Source: Henricia sp. BOLD:AAB3569
Taxonomy: Eukaryota; Echinodermata; Asteroidea; Spinulosida; Echinasteridae
DNA length: 64,000 nucleotides
Direction of reading: 5' to 3'
Assembly (NCBI GenBank): GCA_037783545.1
Contig: JBBELK010000822.1
Span: 744,001 to 808,000, forward strand
The translations under genes were made by a program, and so were the position numbers. Positions 21,778 through 33,176 of this stretch are shown piece by piece. The notes below the pieces were generated by a model, which did not search any database, was not told where the DNA came from, and saw nothing but the letters and a program-made list of their open reading frames with translations. How positions within the stretch are numbered: the stretch's first letter is position 1; each line of letters opens with the position of its first letter.

Positions 21778-21950
21778 ATGTACATGGACTAGAGGAACGG
21801 AAATCTGCAAACATCTTATTTGATTTTCGAGTACCCGGTAGTCCCATCGAGTTGTTACTTAACTTGTCTATAGGCCTGGATGAGGAGCTTTATTTCTTCT
21901 TCTTTCCACACCTTTGTCCCCTCTTATTTTCGTTATGAATTGAGGTACCA

Positions 21951-22047
21951 GTGGCGGATCCGGCATCATTAAAATACAGGAATACAGGCTACAGCCCCCT
22001 GAAACCCATTGTATTCCTGTATTTTAATGAGGCTGGATCCGCCACTA
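21951..22047. mobile_element. Short hairpin MITE 'GTGGCGGATCC', copy 1
   Basis: Arms AGTGGCGGATCC and ATTAAAATACAGGAATACA are mirrored by TGTATTCCTGTATTTTAAT and GGATCCGCCACT. About 97 bp. A longer relative is at 49961-50107, and a degraded one near 36325. Confidence 0.85.
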
Positions 22048-22071
22048 TACGGTGCTTGAGAACCCGTGCCT

Positions 22072-22843
22072 TAAAGGGACACACCGGCTTTGTTGGGCTA
22101 TTTTGGGCTCGAAATAGACCCATACATTATTTTGAAGCGCTTCCCAGAGTAAATTATATACATGTATATCCTGAAAAGACGCTGTCAAATTTGGCTGTTT
22201 TTGAGCATTTTTCAAAAATTCAAGGTCACGTGACTTTTCGGAACCATATTCTGATTCCGAAAAGTCACGTGGTCTTGTGAGTTAGTTGTATTTCCAGCCG
22301 TAGAAACCAGCGAAGTACGAGTTGATTTTGTCATTCGCGGTTGGTTTCTCTTCTTGTTGGAAAATAATGTCCTACGAACACTACATATGTACATACCGTA
22401 TTTTCCAATATGTACACAAATCTGCCAACAGATTTCATAAGAAGGGTTTCTGGGTGTTGAAATCTCTCAGATTTTCGTGTGTTTGCTTCGCGTTCACGGC
22501 GATAAATAATATCCGAAGAAAAAACAGCATAGGCCTATTAAGGGCGTTAAAGACACCAAAACGTTGCGTTCGATGTGCTTCCTCGAGCCAGTGCTGATCT
22601 GAGGGATCATGCAAGGTGTGATGAGTCGGGGGAAAACAAGGAATCAAGGTTAAACACGTGTCGACCCATATCGAACGCCACCTTTATTTACAAACACATG
22701 ATACATAATACATCGCGACGGCTGGTAAAGCGTATCTATAGCCCAACATTTCTCTCTTTTGTTAATTTTAAACATTTCTAGTTAATTACATGACATTTTG
22801 ATAATTGTTTTTTTTACAGCGACCATCGAAAAATTATTGTCAA
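22072..22843 (+). mobile_element. TTAA-type MITE, family P1 (copy 3, right end missing)
   Basis: Left end TTAAAGGGACACACCGGC matches P1. The right part matches the reversed 45060-45755 copy through GACCATCGAAAAATTATTGTCA and then stops. Position 22844 on is joined to a different repeat (TTTTCTGAAGCATTGATGTG) also seen at 34330 and 45040. The central part differs from copies 1 and 2 and defines a subfamily shared with the 45 kb copy. Confidence 0.8.
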
Positions 22844-22952
22844 GGTTTTCTGAAGCATTGATGTGTATCTACACTAATACAATGTATGTAGTTGAAATTT
22901 CTGCAGGCTAGTTTTATACCATGATTTGTTTTATAAATACAATAAATACCGG

Positions 22953-23680
22953 TAGCCCAGGTTGGACTCCGTACCGCGTACTACATGTGGATACGGAGTC
23001 CAGGGTATGAAGTTCCAAAAACAGGAGGAAAATGTTTGTAAAGAAAAATATCAATATTTCTACCTTGTGCTGGAAGCCGGTAATGTGCTAACAAAGTTCC
23101 ATGTGTCCTAATCTTTGGGATTGCCGGGTTTAGAAATCCACTACACATCACCGAACTGCATATTCCGGAGGAAAACGGCAAAAAGTCACGCTAATTTGCT
23201 ATATATTTGTGCACAAAAAATCCCTACAATACAGACAGCCAAGTTACGTTCAGCTTATTTTGTTCTCACCGGGCGCGTAGCTAGTCCCGCGTACGCGTGC
23301 CGGCCGGCCGTGCGCGCGTCGCAACTGAACTAGGCCATGGCCTCGGCGCATTGCGTGCCTGAAATCGTGGCACCGCACGCGCAAGCCTATCCAAACTTCA
23401 CGAAGCGTGACGCGACGGCAGCTTTTATTTATTTATCTGAACTTTAACGTTAGGTTGTGCCTTAGACTTCACTATTTTTTTCATCAAATTTGGTATATAT
23501 GACATTTAAACCTCCCGTTCCTGTAAATGAAGACGTCAAGCATATATGGACATAAATTTGACGTCCATTAAAAGGTAATATAGCTTAAAAATTATGTGGA
23601 AGTTTCAGTCCCCCTGTTTAGAGACATCGTAACCTGGACGTCACTCGTAATGCAATGAAGACGACGTCCAACCTGGGCTA
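22953..23680. mobile_element. MITE 'CCCAGGTTGGAC', copy 2
   Basis: Ends TAGCCCAGGTTGGACTCCGT and GACGTCCAACCTGGGCTA, a longer and cleaner inverted repeat than in copy 1 (11894-12578). Same orientation as copy 1. TA at both ends. Confidence 0.85.
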
Positions 23681-23924
23681 ATGTACCGGTACAGTGAATG
23701 AAATATCCTTGTCGGCATCATTAGGCCTAATACATATTCATAAATTACTTCATCTGCAAGAATGGTTTTGTATCGCCTGCCTCTCTATTTGTCTGTGTGA
23801 AGAGCTGCATGCACACAGGGATTTAGTGAGGTGTAAACTCATAACACCCCCGGACATAAAGCTCTTTCTGATGCTTAAAGTTATACATGTAGACCATTCC
23901 AAGAACTTCTTCCCTATACACTAA

Positions 23925-24060
23925 CACGTCCGCCATGGCTGGGATGCAGCTTTTTCCAGTGCATAGGCTGTGCATTTTATGGTGTTATTCGAATAGAGCA
24001 CATCCATGACACCGTGCAACGCGCTTTTCACACACAAGCTTAACATAAATGCACAAGTTT
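23925..24060. repeat. Dispersed repeat, copy 1 ('GAGCACATCCATGA')
   Basis: Shares GCAGCTTTTTCCAGTGCAT, CTGTGCATTT.TGGTGTT and AGAGCACATCCATGA with 43095-43230. The minus strand of both stays open and reads NNTxKCTxxALxKAASQ. Function unknown. Confidence 0.65.
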
Positions 24061-24415
24061 TTTGCAGTGACGACGTACCGGTACACTTCTCACAATAAGT
24101 TAGGGTTACATGTATGTCATTGTTGGTACAATGTACGCGTATGTTGTCAATTTTTGATTTCTTTTCTTCAAAATGACTTTTCACCTAGATTCCTGTAACA
24201 AGTACGGTACCAGTACATGTATGTCTGTCATACAGATACATTTTGTCTAATCATTCAAGCTGAATGCTACTAAATAAAATAAATGTATCTGCGCACACCC
24301 CACAATATCCCTAACTTATTGTGAGTAGTGTAATTTAACGGCTCAGCATTATCACATAACGCATAATTTAGCGTGTTTCTATTGAAGATCCGAAATTTTA
24401 CTGGTAAACTGAGTT

Positions 24416-24549
24416 TAAGGGCGAGTTTGTTTCGGACGAATCCGCCGATCCTGATCTGCGCAGATGGTTAGATAGATCCAAAATGCATAGCGCTGAACCA
24501 TGTGCGCAGATCGGTATCGGCGGATTCGTCCGAAACAAACACGCCCTTA
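24416..24549. mobile_element. 134-bp MITE, TA-flanked
   Basis: TA then AGGGCGAGTTTGTTTCGGAC at the left; GTCCGAAACAAACACGCCCT then TA at the right. Inverted repeats extend about 48 bp each through GCCGATC and CTGCGCA. Non-coding; TA duplication suggests a Tc1/mariner-type mover. Confidence 0.85.
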
Positions 24550-25586
24550 TTCACTAGACCGCTAAACCCTTTATATGCAAAAGTTTACCTGGGTCAGAAA
24601 TAGTTGTGTAAAAAGGCTTTAAGAAAGATTTTGTGTCATTTCGAACAGGCCGTTAATGCACTTAAACATGGGCATTAATGTGCACTTATCATGTGTACAT
24701 GTCAAGCAACAAAAGTAATGCAAATTTTCTTCTGAAACTTTAAATTTTATCGAAAATTGTCTTTCTACTGTAATTAATGTTGACATCAACATAACTGTAT
24801 TCACTTAACAGCTTTGTTACGCATGTCCTTCAAAAAAAATATATGTGCTAAAATTTGACGAAATATTTTTATAATCAAAAACATTTTTACATTATTTATG
24901 TTGCTCAGTCGTACACATGTTTAAACATCCCATGGTAGATGTGTACACAAAGTGTAATATACCTGGTACATGTATGTATGTACACTATGTGTATGCACTA
25001 GAGCTTTACTGTAAAAGCAGCGTCCTCACAATCAAGCAAAACCAGGTGCTGAAGTTTAAAGAATTTGGGAAGACTAGGATTAACAACCAACTTATCATGT
25101 GATTTAGAGGCTAAATCCAGCCCCGTCAAAACCTCGTCAGTTTCTGCAAGCAATGGCTTTCCGTCCTGTTACTAAGTTAAGCATGCTATTTTTGTCCACC
25201 ATTAAGGACTTTCCTGTCACATCCTGACATCATCTTGTGAAAGTTATGTGCCCCGTGAACAGCAACCGTAAGTGAGTCGTGGTCTGCGTAATGAACCTTG
25301 GCAGGCTGCCTAGTCCGAATCGGAAACGGCTCCCTATCAGGGCCTCCCCACGTCTGTAGTCCAAACACTGCGATCATAGCGCATTTTTATATCATGAGTT
25401 TTTGCCAAGCTGAAGACAGCACAGATTTCTTGAACTCATGCTTGCTGTTTCAGAAATTATCAATTATGTCGAATACCATGCTAGTAGACAGCCTGTTAGA
25501 CCCCCTTCTAATCACGAAGCCTTCCACACACATGGTACTCCCCTACGAGATGCTAACGTATTTCCCCCTGGTCCCGTTCCAAACAG
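24550..25586. other. No upstream B56 exon found
   Basis: I looked here for the basic N-terminal exon of B56 alpha/epsilon proteins (a KSVRKARQKRSQ-like stretch in human) and saw none. An in-frame stretch 25460-25586 (with Met codons from about 25467) runs into the first exon but is not B56-like. Confidence 0.5.
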
Positions 25587-25783
25587 ACGCGCCACCGTCG
25601 GAGAAGCACGACCTAGTCCTGAAGAAGCTAGGCCAGTGTAGCTGTGTGTTTGACTTCATGGATGCAGTGTCTGACCTGAAGGGCAAGGAGATCAAGAGGG
25701 CCAGTCTGAACGAGCTAGTGGATTACATCACCACCGAGAGGGGGATACTGTCAGAGGAGCTCTATCCTGAAGTCATTCATATG
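25587..25783 (+). CDS. B56 exon: N-terminal HEAT region
   Basis: Encodes 65 full codons plus the last two bases of a split codon, from [15 protein letters not shown] through [20 protein letters not shown] to LYPEVIHM, matching the first HEAT-like region of B56 alpha/epsilon (human epsilon has FDFMDTLSDLK and NELVDYIT). I chose the start because TTTCCCCCTGGTCCCGTTCC followed by AAACAG is a strong polypyrimidine tract and acceptor. The resulting phase (1) would restore an aspartate at the position of the human LKD junction. The alternative is that translation starts at an upstream in-frame Met (first at about 25467), or a weaker acceptor at 25452-25453, giving a non-B56-like leader. The donor is ATG|GTGAGA, phase 0. 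Confidence 0.88.
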
Positions 25784-27660
25784 GTGAGATTAAAATTTGC
25801 TTAAAAAAATAACTGCAAGTAATTAGCAAAATTCCACTTTTGAGTATTACGGCTTTTTAGTAATGCATATTCTAGTTCTTGGATTTCGTTTTCTTTTCGT
25901 AACAAAATTCAATTTGTTAGAATAATGTTATTAGCGAATAGTTTTACTAAAATTATGTTGGGTTTTTGGCATGAGTAAGGGTAATCTCGGAGGGATATTG
26001 GTGCCACGAACTACGCGAAAAAAAAACCACCACGTGCGTCTTATTCACCGCTCGTAACGCTATGGACTTGTTCACGATTCGTCACTATGCAAAAATTTCA
26101 AGACGGCTGTGCTACTTATTCGCCGCGCCTATTCCTTTGCATGTGTCTGTGAAAATATGAACGGTCGTCTTCAGTTTCGTCATTGATATTATCCCATCTT
26201 AATTTCAGACAAGGCAGGTACTTACACAGATGGACACGTGGTTATTTTAGCATTTGATTTATCAATTATTTCCTTCTTAAACGCTGCAAATTCCACAGTG
26301 TGGTTGATTTTTCCCCAAGTTAGGAGTGTAATGCGCAAGGCACCATCGGTCACCAGCGTAATGTCGGTATTTGTCACTACGCAAAAAATGCTGGGCAAAT
26401 CATGAGCCTATTCGCCATTCTGCACTTTTTAATAACTCAAAAACCACTCAAAATTTCGATTTAAAACCTTGACAAATGAAAATTGGCATCTTCAGAACAA
26501 TAAATATGACAAAATCTCAATTTCGGAAAAATCGCGTATTCGCCACTATGCGAAAAATGCGACGATATTGCCAACGACAACAAACTTATTATAATCGTAT
26601 TATAATAAAGTGGGTCACACGAACAACACAATCTCGTAATTGTATAGACCTTGATCATGGTGCGTCCATCTTTGTCTTGTTCCCCATTGTACGTGTCGGG
26701 TACGATCTGAGTGCATCTGAGCGTGATAGTGCTTGTATCTCCTGTTGAGAATCACTGTCCACGCTGCGCTCTCTCATGATTGCGCAACGCCTGTGCCATT
26801 GTGATGCACACAATGAACAATTTCAAACTATTTTTTTCTGCAAGTCTCGCTTTGGTTACCTTCATTTTAATAGGAGAAAAAAGAAGATGGCTGAACCGTG
26901 ATAAAGTTCTATCATGTCTATTGTAATCCATCCAATCGTCCCTTGCGGTGGCTTTCCCCGTGTTGTGTGTGCATGTTTGCTGCCTCACCGCGCCGCGCGT
27001 ATTGCCTAGCACAGTGTGGGAATTTCACTGAGGCCACGGAGGCCATTGCCTCCGTTGCCCCTGGTCTTGCCTTGGTGCCCTTTTGCAATACTCTCATAGA
27101 CTTTTTTATTTTTCAATGGAAGTGCCCTTTCTGAACACAAAAATGGCAGTGCCCCTTCGGTAACGAAATTCTTACCCTAAACTGCAGGGGCTTATGGGAT
27201 GGATTGTAATACGATTAGGAGATGGGGTCGCACACGGTTTTTAGCTAATTTATTGTAATCCGATTACAATCAAATTACAATCGGACGATGAGAATTCTCG
27301 TTGTCGACCGATTATGATACGATTACAATACATTTGGCGTCACACAGACAAAATATCATAATCGTACTATAGTGATACTACAAGAAATTGGGATGTAGTA
27401 ATTTGTGTGACCCTGGCCTATGAATTGATCACGTTCAAATGACGTCCCTTCCTACAAATAGCCACGTGCATCAGAATTTTGAGCGTAATTTTTTGTGACG
27501 CGCATTGGCTGCGCCGTATTTCGAACAAATTTCGAGCAACACGCGCGCGTGTTTGAAACATGTTACAGCGTGTGCGTGCGCGTACTTGATAGCGTTTTCA
27601 TACGCAGTAGCATTTTTTCCTACAAAGATGGCGTCTGTGAACGTGATCAATAGGTAATTT
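25784..27660. other. Intron 1, first part: degenerate repeats
   Basis: About 25990-26570 holds at least four spaced variants of CGCCACTATGCGAAAAAT. 27030-27165 resembles the AAGGCC/GGGCAC hAT-type family. 27185-27420 has many GATTACAAT/ATTGTAATC inverted motifs. No exon seen. Confidence 0.5.
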
Positions 27661-27661
27661 C

Positions 27662-27770
27662 TTTGGGACTGCCGGGGTGAAAACATTCGACAGAAATGTG
27701 GACAAATGTCTGGGTTTGGGAAATCTGGATGCAGTGAAAAAAAAACAACTTGATAATTGGGGCAAGCCGG
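27662..27770 (-). mobile_element. SINE S1, 3' fragment
   Basis: Minus strand carries the S1 tail (CACTGCATCCAGATTTCCCA, CATTTGTCCACATTT, ending near GGCAGTCCC). The tRNA body is missing. Confidence 0.7.
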
Positions 27771-27790
27771 GCAGGGGTTTGGGTCATATC

Positions 27791-27947
27791 TTAAGCGGGC
27801 CTCCCACTGTGCGATATTTTCCACGAATTTCCTACGAATTGGTACGATTACCAGAGACTGTCTATAGACTCTGAACACATTTGTACCAAATCGTAGCTAA
27901 TCGTACCTAATTCGTGGCAAAAATCGCACAGTGGGAGGCCCGCTTAA
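27791..27947. mobile_element. 157-bp MITE 'GCGGGCCTCCCACTGTGCG', copy 1
   Basis: TTAAGCGGGCCTCCCACTGT at the left and ACAGTGGGAGGCCCGCTTAA at the right. Inverted repeats of about 45 bp include CACGAATT and GGTACGAT steps. A second copy is at 56839-56985. Ends read as TTAA here but as TA in the other copy, so target preference is ambiguous. Confidence 0.9.
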
Positions 27948-27957
27948 AGTGATCTCT

Positions 27958-28212
27958 GGGAGGGGTGGTTATCTCATTGAAGGGTTTATCCCTCTGTAGG
28001 GCTTGTTAAGCTCACGTCATAGCCAATCCCATCAGTGAGGAACAACTGCACTACCGTGATTCAAGACCACCAGTTGGCTTCATAGCTCAATTTGTAGGGT
28101 GTCTGTACGTTTTAAGCAGAAGGTCCGCGGTTCGAATCCTGGTGGAACCAGGTTGTTTTTCACTGTATCCAGATTTCCCAAACTCTTGGACATTTGTCCA
28201 CTTTTTTATCGA
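27958..28212 (+). mobile_element. tRNA-derived SINE (family S1)
   Basis: Leader GGGTTTATCCCTCTGTAGGG and AGTGAGGAACAACTGCA, tRNA-like body GGCTTCATAGCTCAATTTG ... GGTTCGAATCCTGG, tail CACTGTATCCAGATTTCCCA and ACATTTGTCCAC. Most complete plus-strand copy of S1 in the window; the 5733-6014 copy is its minus-strand counterpart. Confidence 0.88.
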
Positions 28213-28494
28213 AAAAAAAATGCAAATCACACACTAACAGAAAGATCAAGGAGGCTGATAGCTTATTTTATTTGTCAGTAACGGGTATAAACACCCCCGA
28301 GTCTTGTGGCAAAGACTGCCTGCAACAGCCTCCGTAAGAGCCACCGAGGCAGGGTGTGCCACCCTGCCTAAAGTGCTCCCTGAGAACCTGCACTTCTAGG
28401 GCTTATTTTGACACAGGTGACGCCAAAGGTCAGCTCATGACCTACGCATGTTTAATCAGATTGAAAACCCTACCAATTGGTTTTCTGGGACCCC

Positions 28495-29037
28495 TTAAAG
28501 GTACACACCGGCTTCGTTGGGCTATTTTGGGCTCGAAATTTACCCATACAAGATTCTGAATGCCCTTCGGAAATAAACTGAACATATCCTAAAAAGAAAC
28601 CACGTAATTTTGCCGTTTTTGAGCAATTTAAAAAAAACAGAGGTCAGGTGACTTTTCGGAACCAGATTCCGGTTCCGAAAAGTCACATGGTCTTGCGAGA
28701 TAGTTTTGTGTCGACAAAAGAGACTATTTATAGAGGTATGAAACAAAGTTGAACATAAAAATGAAAATTCGAACATAAATGTTTGTTTTGAGAGTCCGGA
28801 GAACGGGACTTAACGAGCGCGTGCTACGGCAAACTACATGTACGGTGGAGTGTAGGATTTTGCCCCGCGCAGCACGGCACATATTCCGAGTGCACACACG
28901 GCTGGGCTGGTTGCTCCGATGTACGTTCGTGAAGAAAAAAACATAATGCCAACTTCTCCAAAGAAAACGGAAATTCCTATTAGGTCGTCTGGGCTGTCCA
29001 GTGAAACCGTGTGCAGAAAATTGGAGTAGGAGAAGAG
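28495..29037 (+). mobile_element. TTAA-type MITE, family P1 (copy 4, right end missing)
   Basis: Starts TTAAAGGTACACACCGGC and follows P1 copy 1 with deletions as far as GGAGAAGAGCGAA. There it switches to an unrelated repeat (29040-29330). The left half is colinear with 16626-17230. Confidence 0.8.
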
Positions 29038-29039
29038 CG

Positions 29040-29330
29040 AATATTAACAATTCATCGCCGAGAGTATCACTTTGTTCAAGTGGGTCCTCTTGGACCTGGA
29101 TGAAATCATTCAAGCAGGACAGTCCTGAAAGCGATTCCAAAGTGATTGGTCGATCAGTGCCTTGTTATCCACAAGCTCATAGTATTCATAAATTTCTGTT
29201 CTGATCAAGAATTTATATTTTGAGAACCTGTTTGAACAAAGTGTTTTCTGCAGTAATGTGACATTTTTTCTTGTTCCTGGGAGAATCTGGTAGTTAAGGG
29301 CTCTCTGAGAAGGATGCACTTCATAATAAT
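29040..29330. repeat. Dispersed repeat, rearranged relative to 58085-58320
   Basis: Minus strand of 29050-29210 matches plus strand of 58090-58245 (CTTGTGGATAACAAGGCACT, GATCGACCAATCACTTTGGA). The adjoining block CTGTTTGAACAAAGT ... GTTCCTGGGAGAATC (29229-29290) is in the same plus orientation as in the 58 kb copy. One of the two copies has thus been partly inverted. A short frame ELVDNKALIDQSLWNxFQDC is shared; origin unknown. Confidence 0.6.
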
Positions 29331-29380
29331 GATAACAGTGGATTCTTGTTTAGCGCATGTTTTGCTGTTATGTGTACTCC

Positions 29381-30488
29381 GGCCTTGAAATTCATTTAAA
29401 AAAGGGCACAGCAATTTTCTCTTAGTAATGGGCACCTGAATGAGGAAATGGAAAATTTGTGTTAGAACTTTTTAAGGGCAACACGGCAAACGCGTAGGGC
29501 ACCAATGGCAATTTGCCGTGGGTTAATTCAAGCATGGTCGAGACTAGTGGTTTTAACCGGAGGGCTACTATCTGCATTGTACTGGTAGTCCGATGGGCTA
29601 GTGGGCCAATTACTCTGTGGAAAATCATAATACAGTCTTTCAATCAAGAAATAAAAATGTTCAGAAAGAATTGAGAGGTTGATCATGGCTTCAGAACTTA
29701 CATATAAACCATATGAGACAAGCTCAAAATTTCAGGTTTTCCCATCAAATCTGCACTTACCATGCTTACCAATGCTTGATGAGTCATTTTAAGGAAAACA
29801 AATTCTGATCAACTTCTCAACTCTTACCAGGAGGACTAGTGAAACACTGATCTGATCGGTCATACTAATTAACGTCAACTGCCGTCAACGACCGTCCCCA
29901 GCATTTATCGGCCGCGTCCAGGCTGTCACAGGCTGTTCTCGGCCGCCCCGCCAGAAAAAGAAGGAAATTGTAGCCAAAAAGAAATAAAAAACAGACCAAT
30001 TTTCTTCGAAGGAAGTGCCCATTTTGGCCGGCCGTACTGGGTGGCCATTTTGAATACGATGTATCAGACGATACCACTATGCATTTATAGGGGTATTTTT
30101 ATGCAAATATTGTGTTGGGCGATTTGTACATATGTACATTTATGTAGATGCGCACACAAAAGGTAGCACACCCCTTCTCCATTAATGGTTTGACCCACAC
30201 AGCCAAAAGCAATATGGCTGCCACCGCGCGGCGCAAAGCAACATTGTGAAAAAAGTTACATTATTCTTTCATTTTAAGGCAGATTATCTTAAATAAGGAA
30301 ATTATTTGTCATTGTGTTAGAATTTGCTAATTTCTCTTAAAACGTGTAAAAGGTGGCCGTTGACGGCAGTTGACGGCAGTTGACGGTCGTTGACGGCAGT
30401 TGACGGTAATTAATATGACCCGATCTGATGACTAGTCCTGTGGGCTACCCAAAAAATTCAAGTGAATTTTGACCCCTGTTTCAAGGCC
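29381..30488. mobile_element. hAT-like element with a second element nested in it
   Basis: Ends GGCCTTGAAA and TTTCAAGGCC, flanked on both sides by TGTGTACTCC (29371-29380 and 30489-30498), an 8-10-bp target duplication. The left part carries the GGGCAC/GGCAAC modules of the family at 20852-21777. The element at 29857-30421 is inserted in it. Confidence 0.7.
29857..30421. mobile_element. Nested hAT-type MITE (565 bp)
   Basis: Flanked by an exact 8-bp duplication GATCTGAT (29849-29856 and 30422-30429). Ends CGGTCATACTAATTA and TAATTAATATGACCC. Just inside both ends lie tandem TTGACGGCAG/TTGACGGTCG repeats, which pair across the element. No transposase frame. Confidence 0.88.
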
Positions 30489-30498
30489 TGTGTACTCC

Positions 30499-32292
30499 TG
30501 GCGCTGTTGCCATTATTATCGCTGTCATCAGGGAATCATTAGAACCATTTGTTTATGGCTGCTCGGCCAAGGCGCACAATCCTATTTTCCTTGAAAATTA
30601 TCAAAACCATGACATCGTGTGTAACTGTTTGCAAATTATTTTTAATATTCTACATACGGTACACTATCTAGAAATTGCACAGACATTTCTTTAACTTAAG
30701 ACAGTTTGGTTACTCAGAAAGGCCATTTTTACAAATATATCACACTTTCGCTCCCGTTTTTATGATAAGTGTACATGCGAGAATGTTTAAATTACCGGTA
30801 CGTGTACATGCATACTGTAACTCCAAGACAAATCACAGTGGCAGGTGTACTGTACCAGTACATGTATACGGATACATCATACTAAACCACTCGTGTCCCA
30901 AACAGCACAGTACTTCGACATGTACACATAGGCCCACAAAAGATCCATGATTGAACAGTGATTGCAATACACTGTCTGTAACTGGGGCAGACATTGCATG
31001 CAGCGTAATGGAGACCGCCGCATATTGAATTATAAGCCAGCTGGAATGAATGGAATTGGGCGTGCAAGCCTCCAGCGTGTTCAGAATGCACATCAGTATA
31101 CAGAGACTTAAAGATGACATGATTGGGAATCATTACATAACTAAAGAATAATGTTGATAAACTGCCTTGTAGAAATTTCACCCACATACATGTACTTGGT
31201 TTTTGTGTTCAATGAATGGTTAAACAATTTTTTGGCAGACAATATTTTTTTGACACCTTCAGTTGGCAATTTCTCCCACAAAGGTACCATTTTACACGGG
31301 GAAAAAATGTGGTGTTTGCTACCATGTACTGTACATGTACCATTGCTATCAACACTTTTAGTCAGATTTTTCTTGTCAACATTTTGGGTAAATTGCAGGG
31401 ATGTACTGGGGCTTTAAAGATTGTACATGTACACTTACATGTAGCTCATCACTATTCCATATGTATGTTATGTACATCGTTTGCTATTGGCTGCATGGCC
31501 TCAGTACACGCACATGTAGATACTTCAAATTGTGGCTTGATGATGAGATCGTCTATCTTGATTGTATCTGCATACAATAAGATGTTTCTGAGGATGTTTT
31601 AAAGTGTCTAAGGAAATTTGAAGGATCATACAATTTGCACTTTGCAGATGTGTCTCAATTGTGACTGTGTCTACGAAAAACCCGGACAAAGTCAAAATCT
31701 TTAAGAATATATCTCAGTGTAGTTTGTGAAAATGCTGAACATATTTTCAACATTTCGATTGAGATTTGACCTTTCATTTGTTCTGGAATTCAAAGCGTCT
31801 GTGCCAGGGAAGGTTCTTTTTCTTTCAAGTTTTACAGCAAGCCATGTATCTTCATAATATACCCTCTATTTGTCACTGATACATGTACAGTTTAATAGGA
31901 ACTAGAAAATTTTCCAAATGAATACAATAACTGCCAACCCATTTTTTTAAATTACATGTAAACTGCCCACACTGGCACAAAATTCAAACATACATAAAAT
32001 ACAAATTATGTACGGTGCAGATCGTGATCCAAAACTGGTAAACACTGGATAAAATTTCAAAATGTCATAAATTAATCAAAATAATACCTTGAACAGTAAA
32101 GAAATGTCCATATTTTACAATCATACATGTATTAAAAAAAATTAATAGAAAAATTTGGCTGTCACAAAAAAGAAATAGTTGAAAATGCATGTAAAAAATT
32201 GTAGTTTTGTCAATTTTATTGATTGTCCGTCCCTCACGCATAAAAACAACCTCTGCATAAAACTGTAAAGTCTATTTCAACATGTGATAAAC
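30499..32292. other. Intron 1, no feature recognised
   Basis: AT-rich intronic DNA with TACATGTA motifs; no exon, RNA gene or complete repeat recognised. Confidence 0.4.
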
Positions 32293-32516
32293 TACTGTAA
32301 AAGCCAATATTTTCGCGTACAGATATTTTCGCGCATTTCAACATCACTGACATTTTCGCGAGTTGTAATTTTCGCGGATGGAAATTATGTTTTGTTTCAG
32401 GGATCGCCAAAATTGTTGCAAACAATATTTTCGCGGGTTGTTATTTTCGCGGGCTCTGTCTGGTGCGCGAAATGCACGAAAATAAAACCACCGCGAATAT
32501 TTCAGCTTTTACAGTA
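32293..32516. mobile_element. TTTTCGCG MITE, copy 2
   Basis: TACTGTAAAAGCCAATATTT at the left and CAGCTTTTACAGTA at the right. Almost identical to 10229-10444 apart from a ten-base difference near AAATGCACG and a few substitutions. Carries the same series of TTTTCGCG motifs. Confidence 0.9.
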
Positions 32517-32996
32517 GGTGTGTGTATTAACATCAGTAGCAAGTAAACATACAGGTTCACTTTAGTTTTCATTTGTTTTAGTGACTATTAGGAAAGGCAT
32601 TTGTCTCTTGATTTCCGTCCCTCACGTGAGGGACGGAATTGGATCACGCTCTACATGTAATACCTTGTACATGTATCCAAGGCGCACCATTTTCAACTCA
32701 TACCGCAACATGCCGGGGACAAATCTCATTTGATCGTAGCCAAAAAGTGATAATATGGGCATTCACATACTGTATTTTATTTCCAGAACATACAGATATC
32801 ATAAAAATAATTTGTAAATTGTTACATGTACACGTATATGTATGGAAGTTAGCACATACATGTACATGTATGTCATAAGTTTAGTGAAATCGATCTTCGG
32901 ATTGGTCCCAATTGAGACAAGCAACCATGATAAGAATTTTAGCATTTTGTGAAAAGTATTTTCTTCATTTCTTTTCCCACTGTTTTTGTTTTGCAG
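32517..32996. other. Intron 1 end
   Basis: No repeat or exon recognised. The last 25 bases (TTTCCCACTGTTTTTGTTTT then GCAG) form the acceptor of the next exon. Confidence 0.5.
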
Positions 32997-33098
32997 ATAA
33001 CATGTAATATCTTCCGCACACTGCCTCCTAGCGAAAACCCCGACTTTGACCCAGAGGAAGACGACCCTACATTAGAAGCATCATGGCCGCACTTGCAG
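32997..33098 (+). CDS. B56 exon with the acidic loop
   Basis: 34 codons, phase 0 at both ends, running from [12 protein letters not shown] to ASWPHLQ. It contains [13 protein letters not shown]. In human B56 delta this loop (EEDEP) is the acidic segment mutated in an intellectual-disability syndrome, and it contacts the holoenzyme active-site side. Here the second acidic pair is conservatively D for E. Acceptor TTTTGCAG, donor CAG|GTAAAG. Confidence 0.95.
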
Positions 33099-33176
33099 GT
33101 AAAGAGCTCATGGTCCGGCATGAACAAATTATACACATTGTTTCTGTTACTTATGGTACATGTACCCCTGGAACTG

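Noticed and set aside
11922-23181. Similar minus-strand peptides at 11922-12107 and 22981-23181
   Set aside because: The similarity follows from the two copies of one MITE; nothing suggests selection on the peptide.
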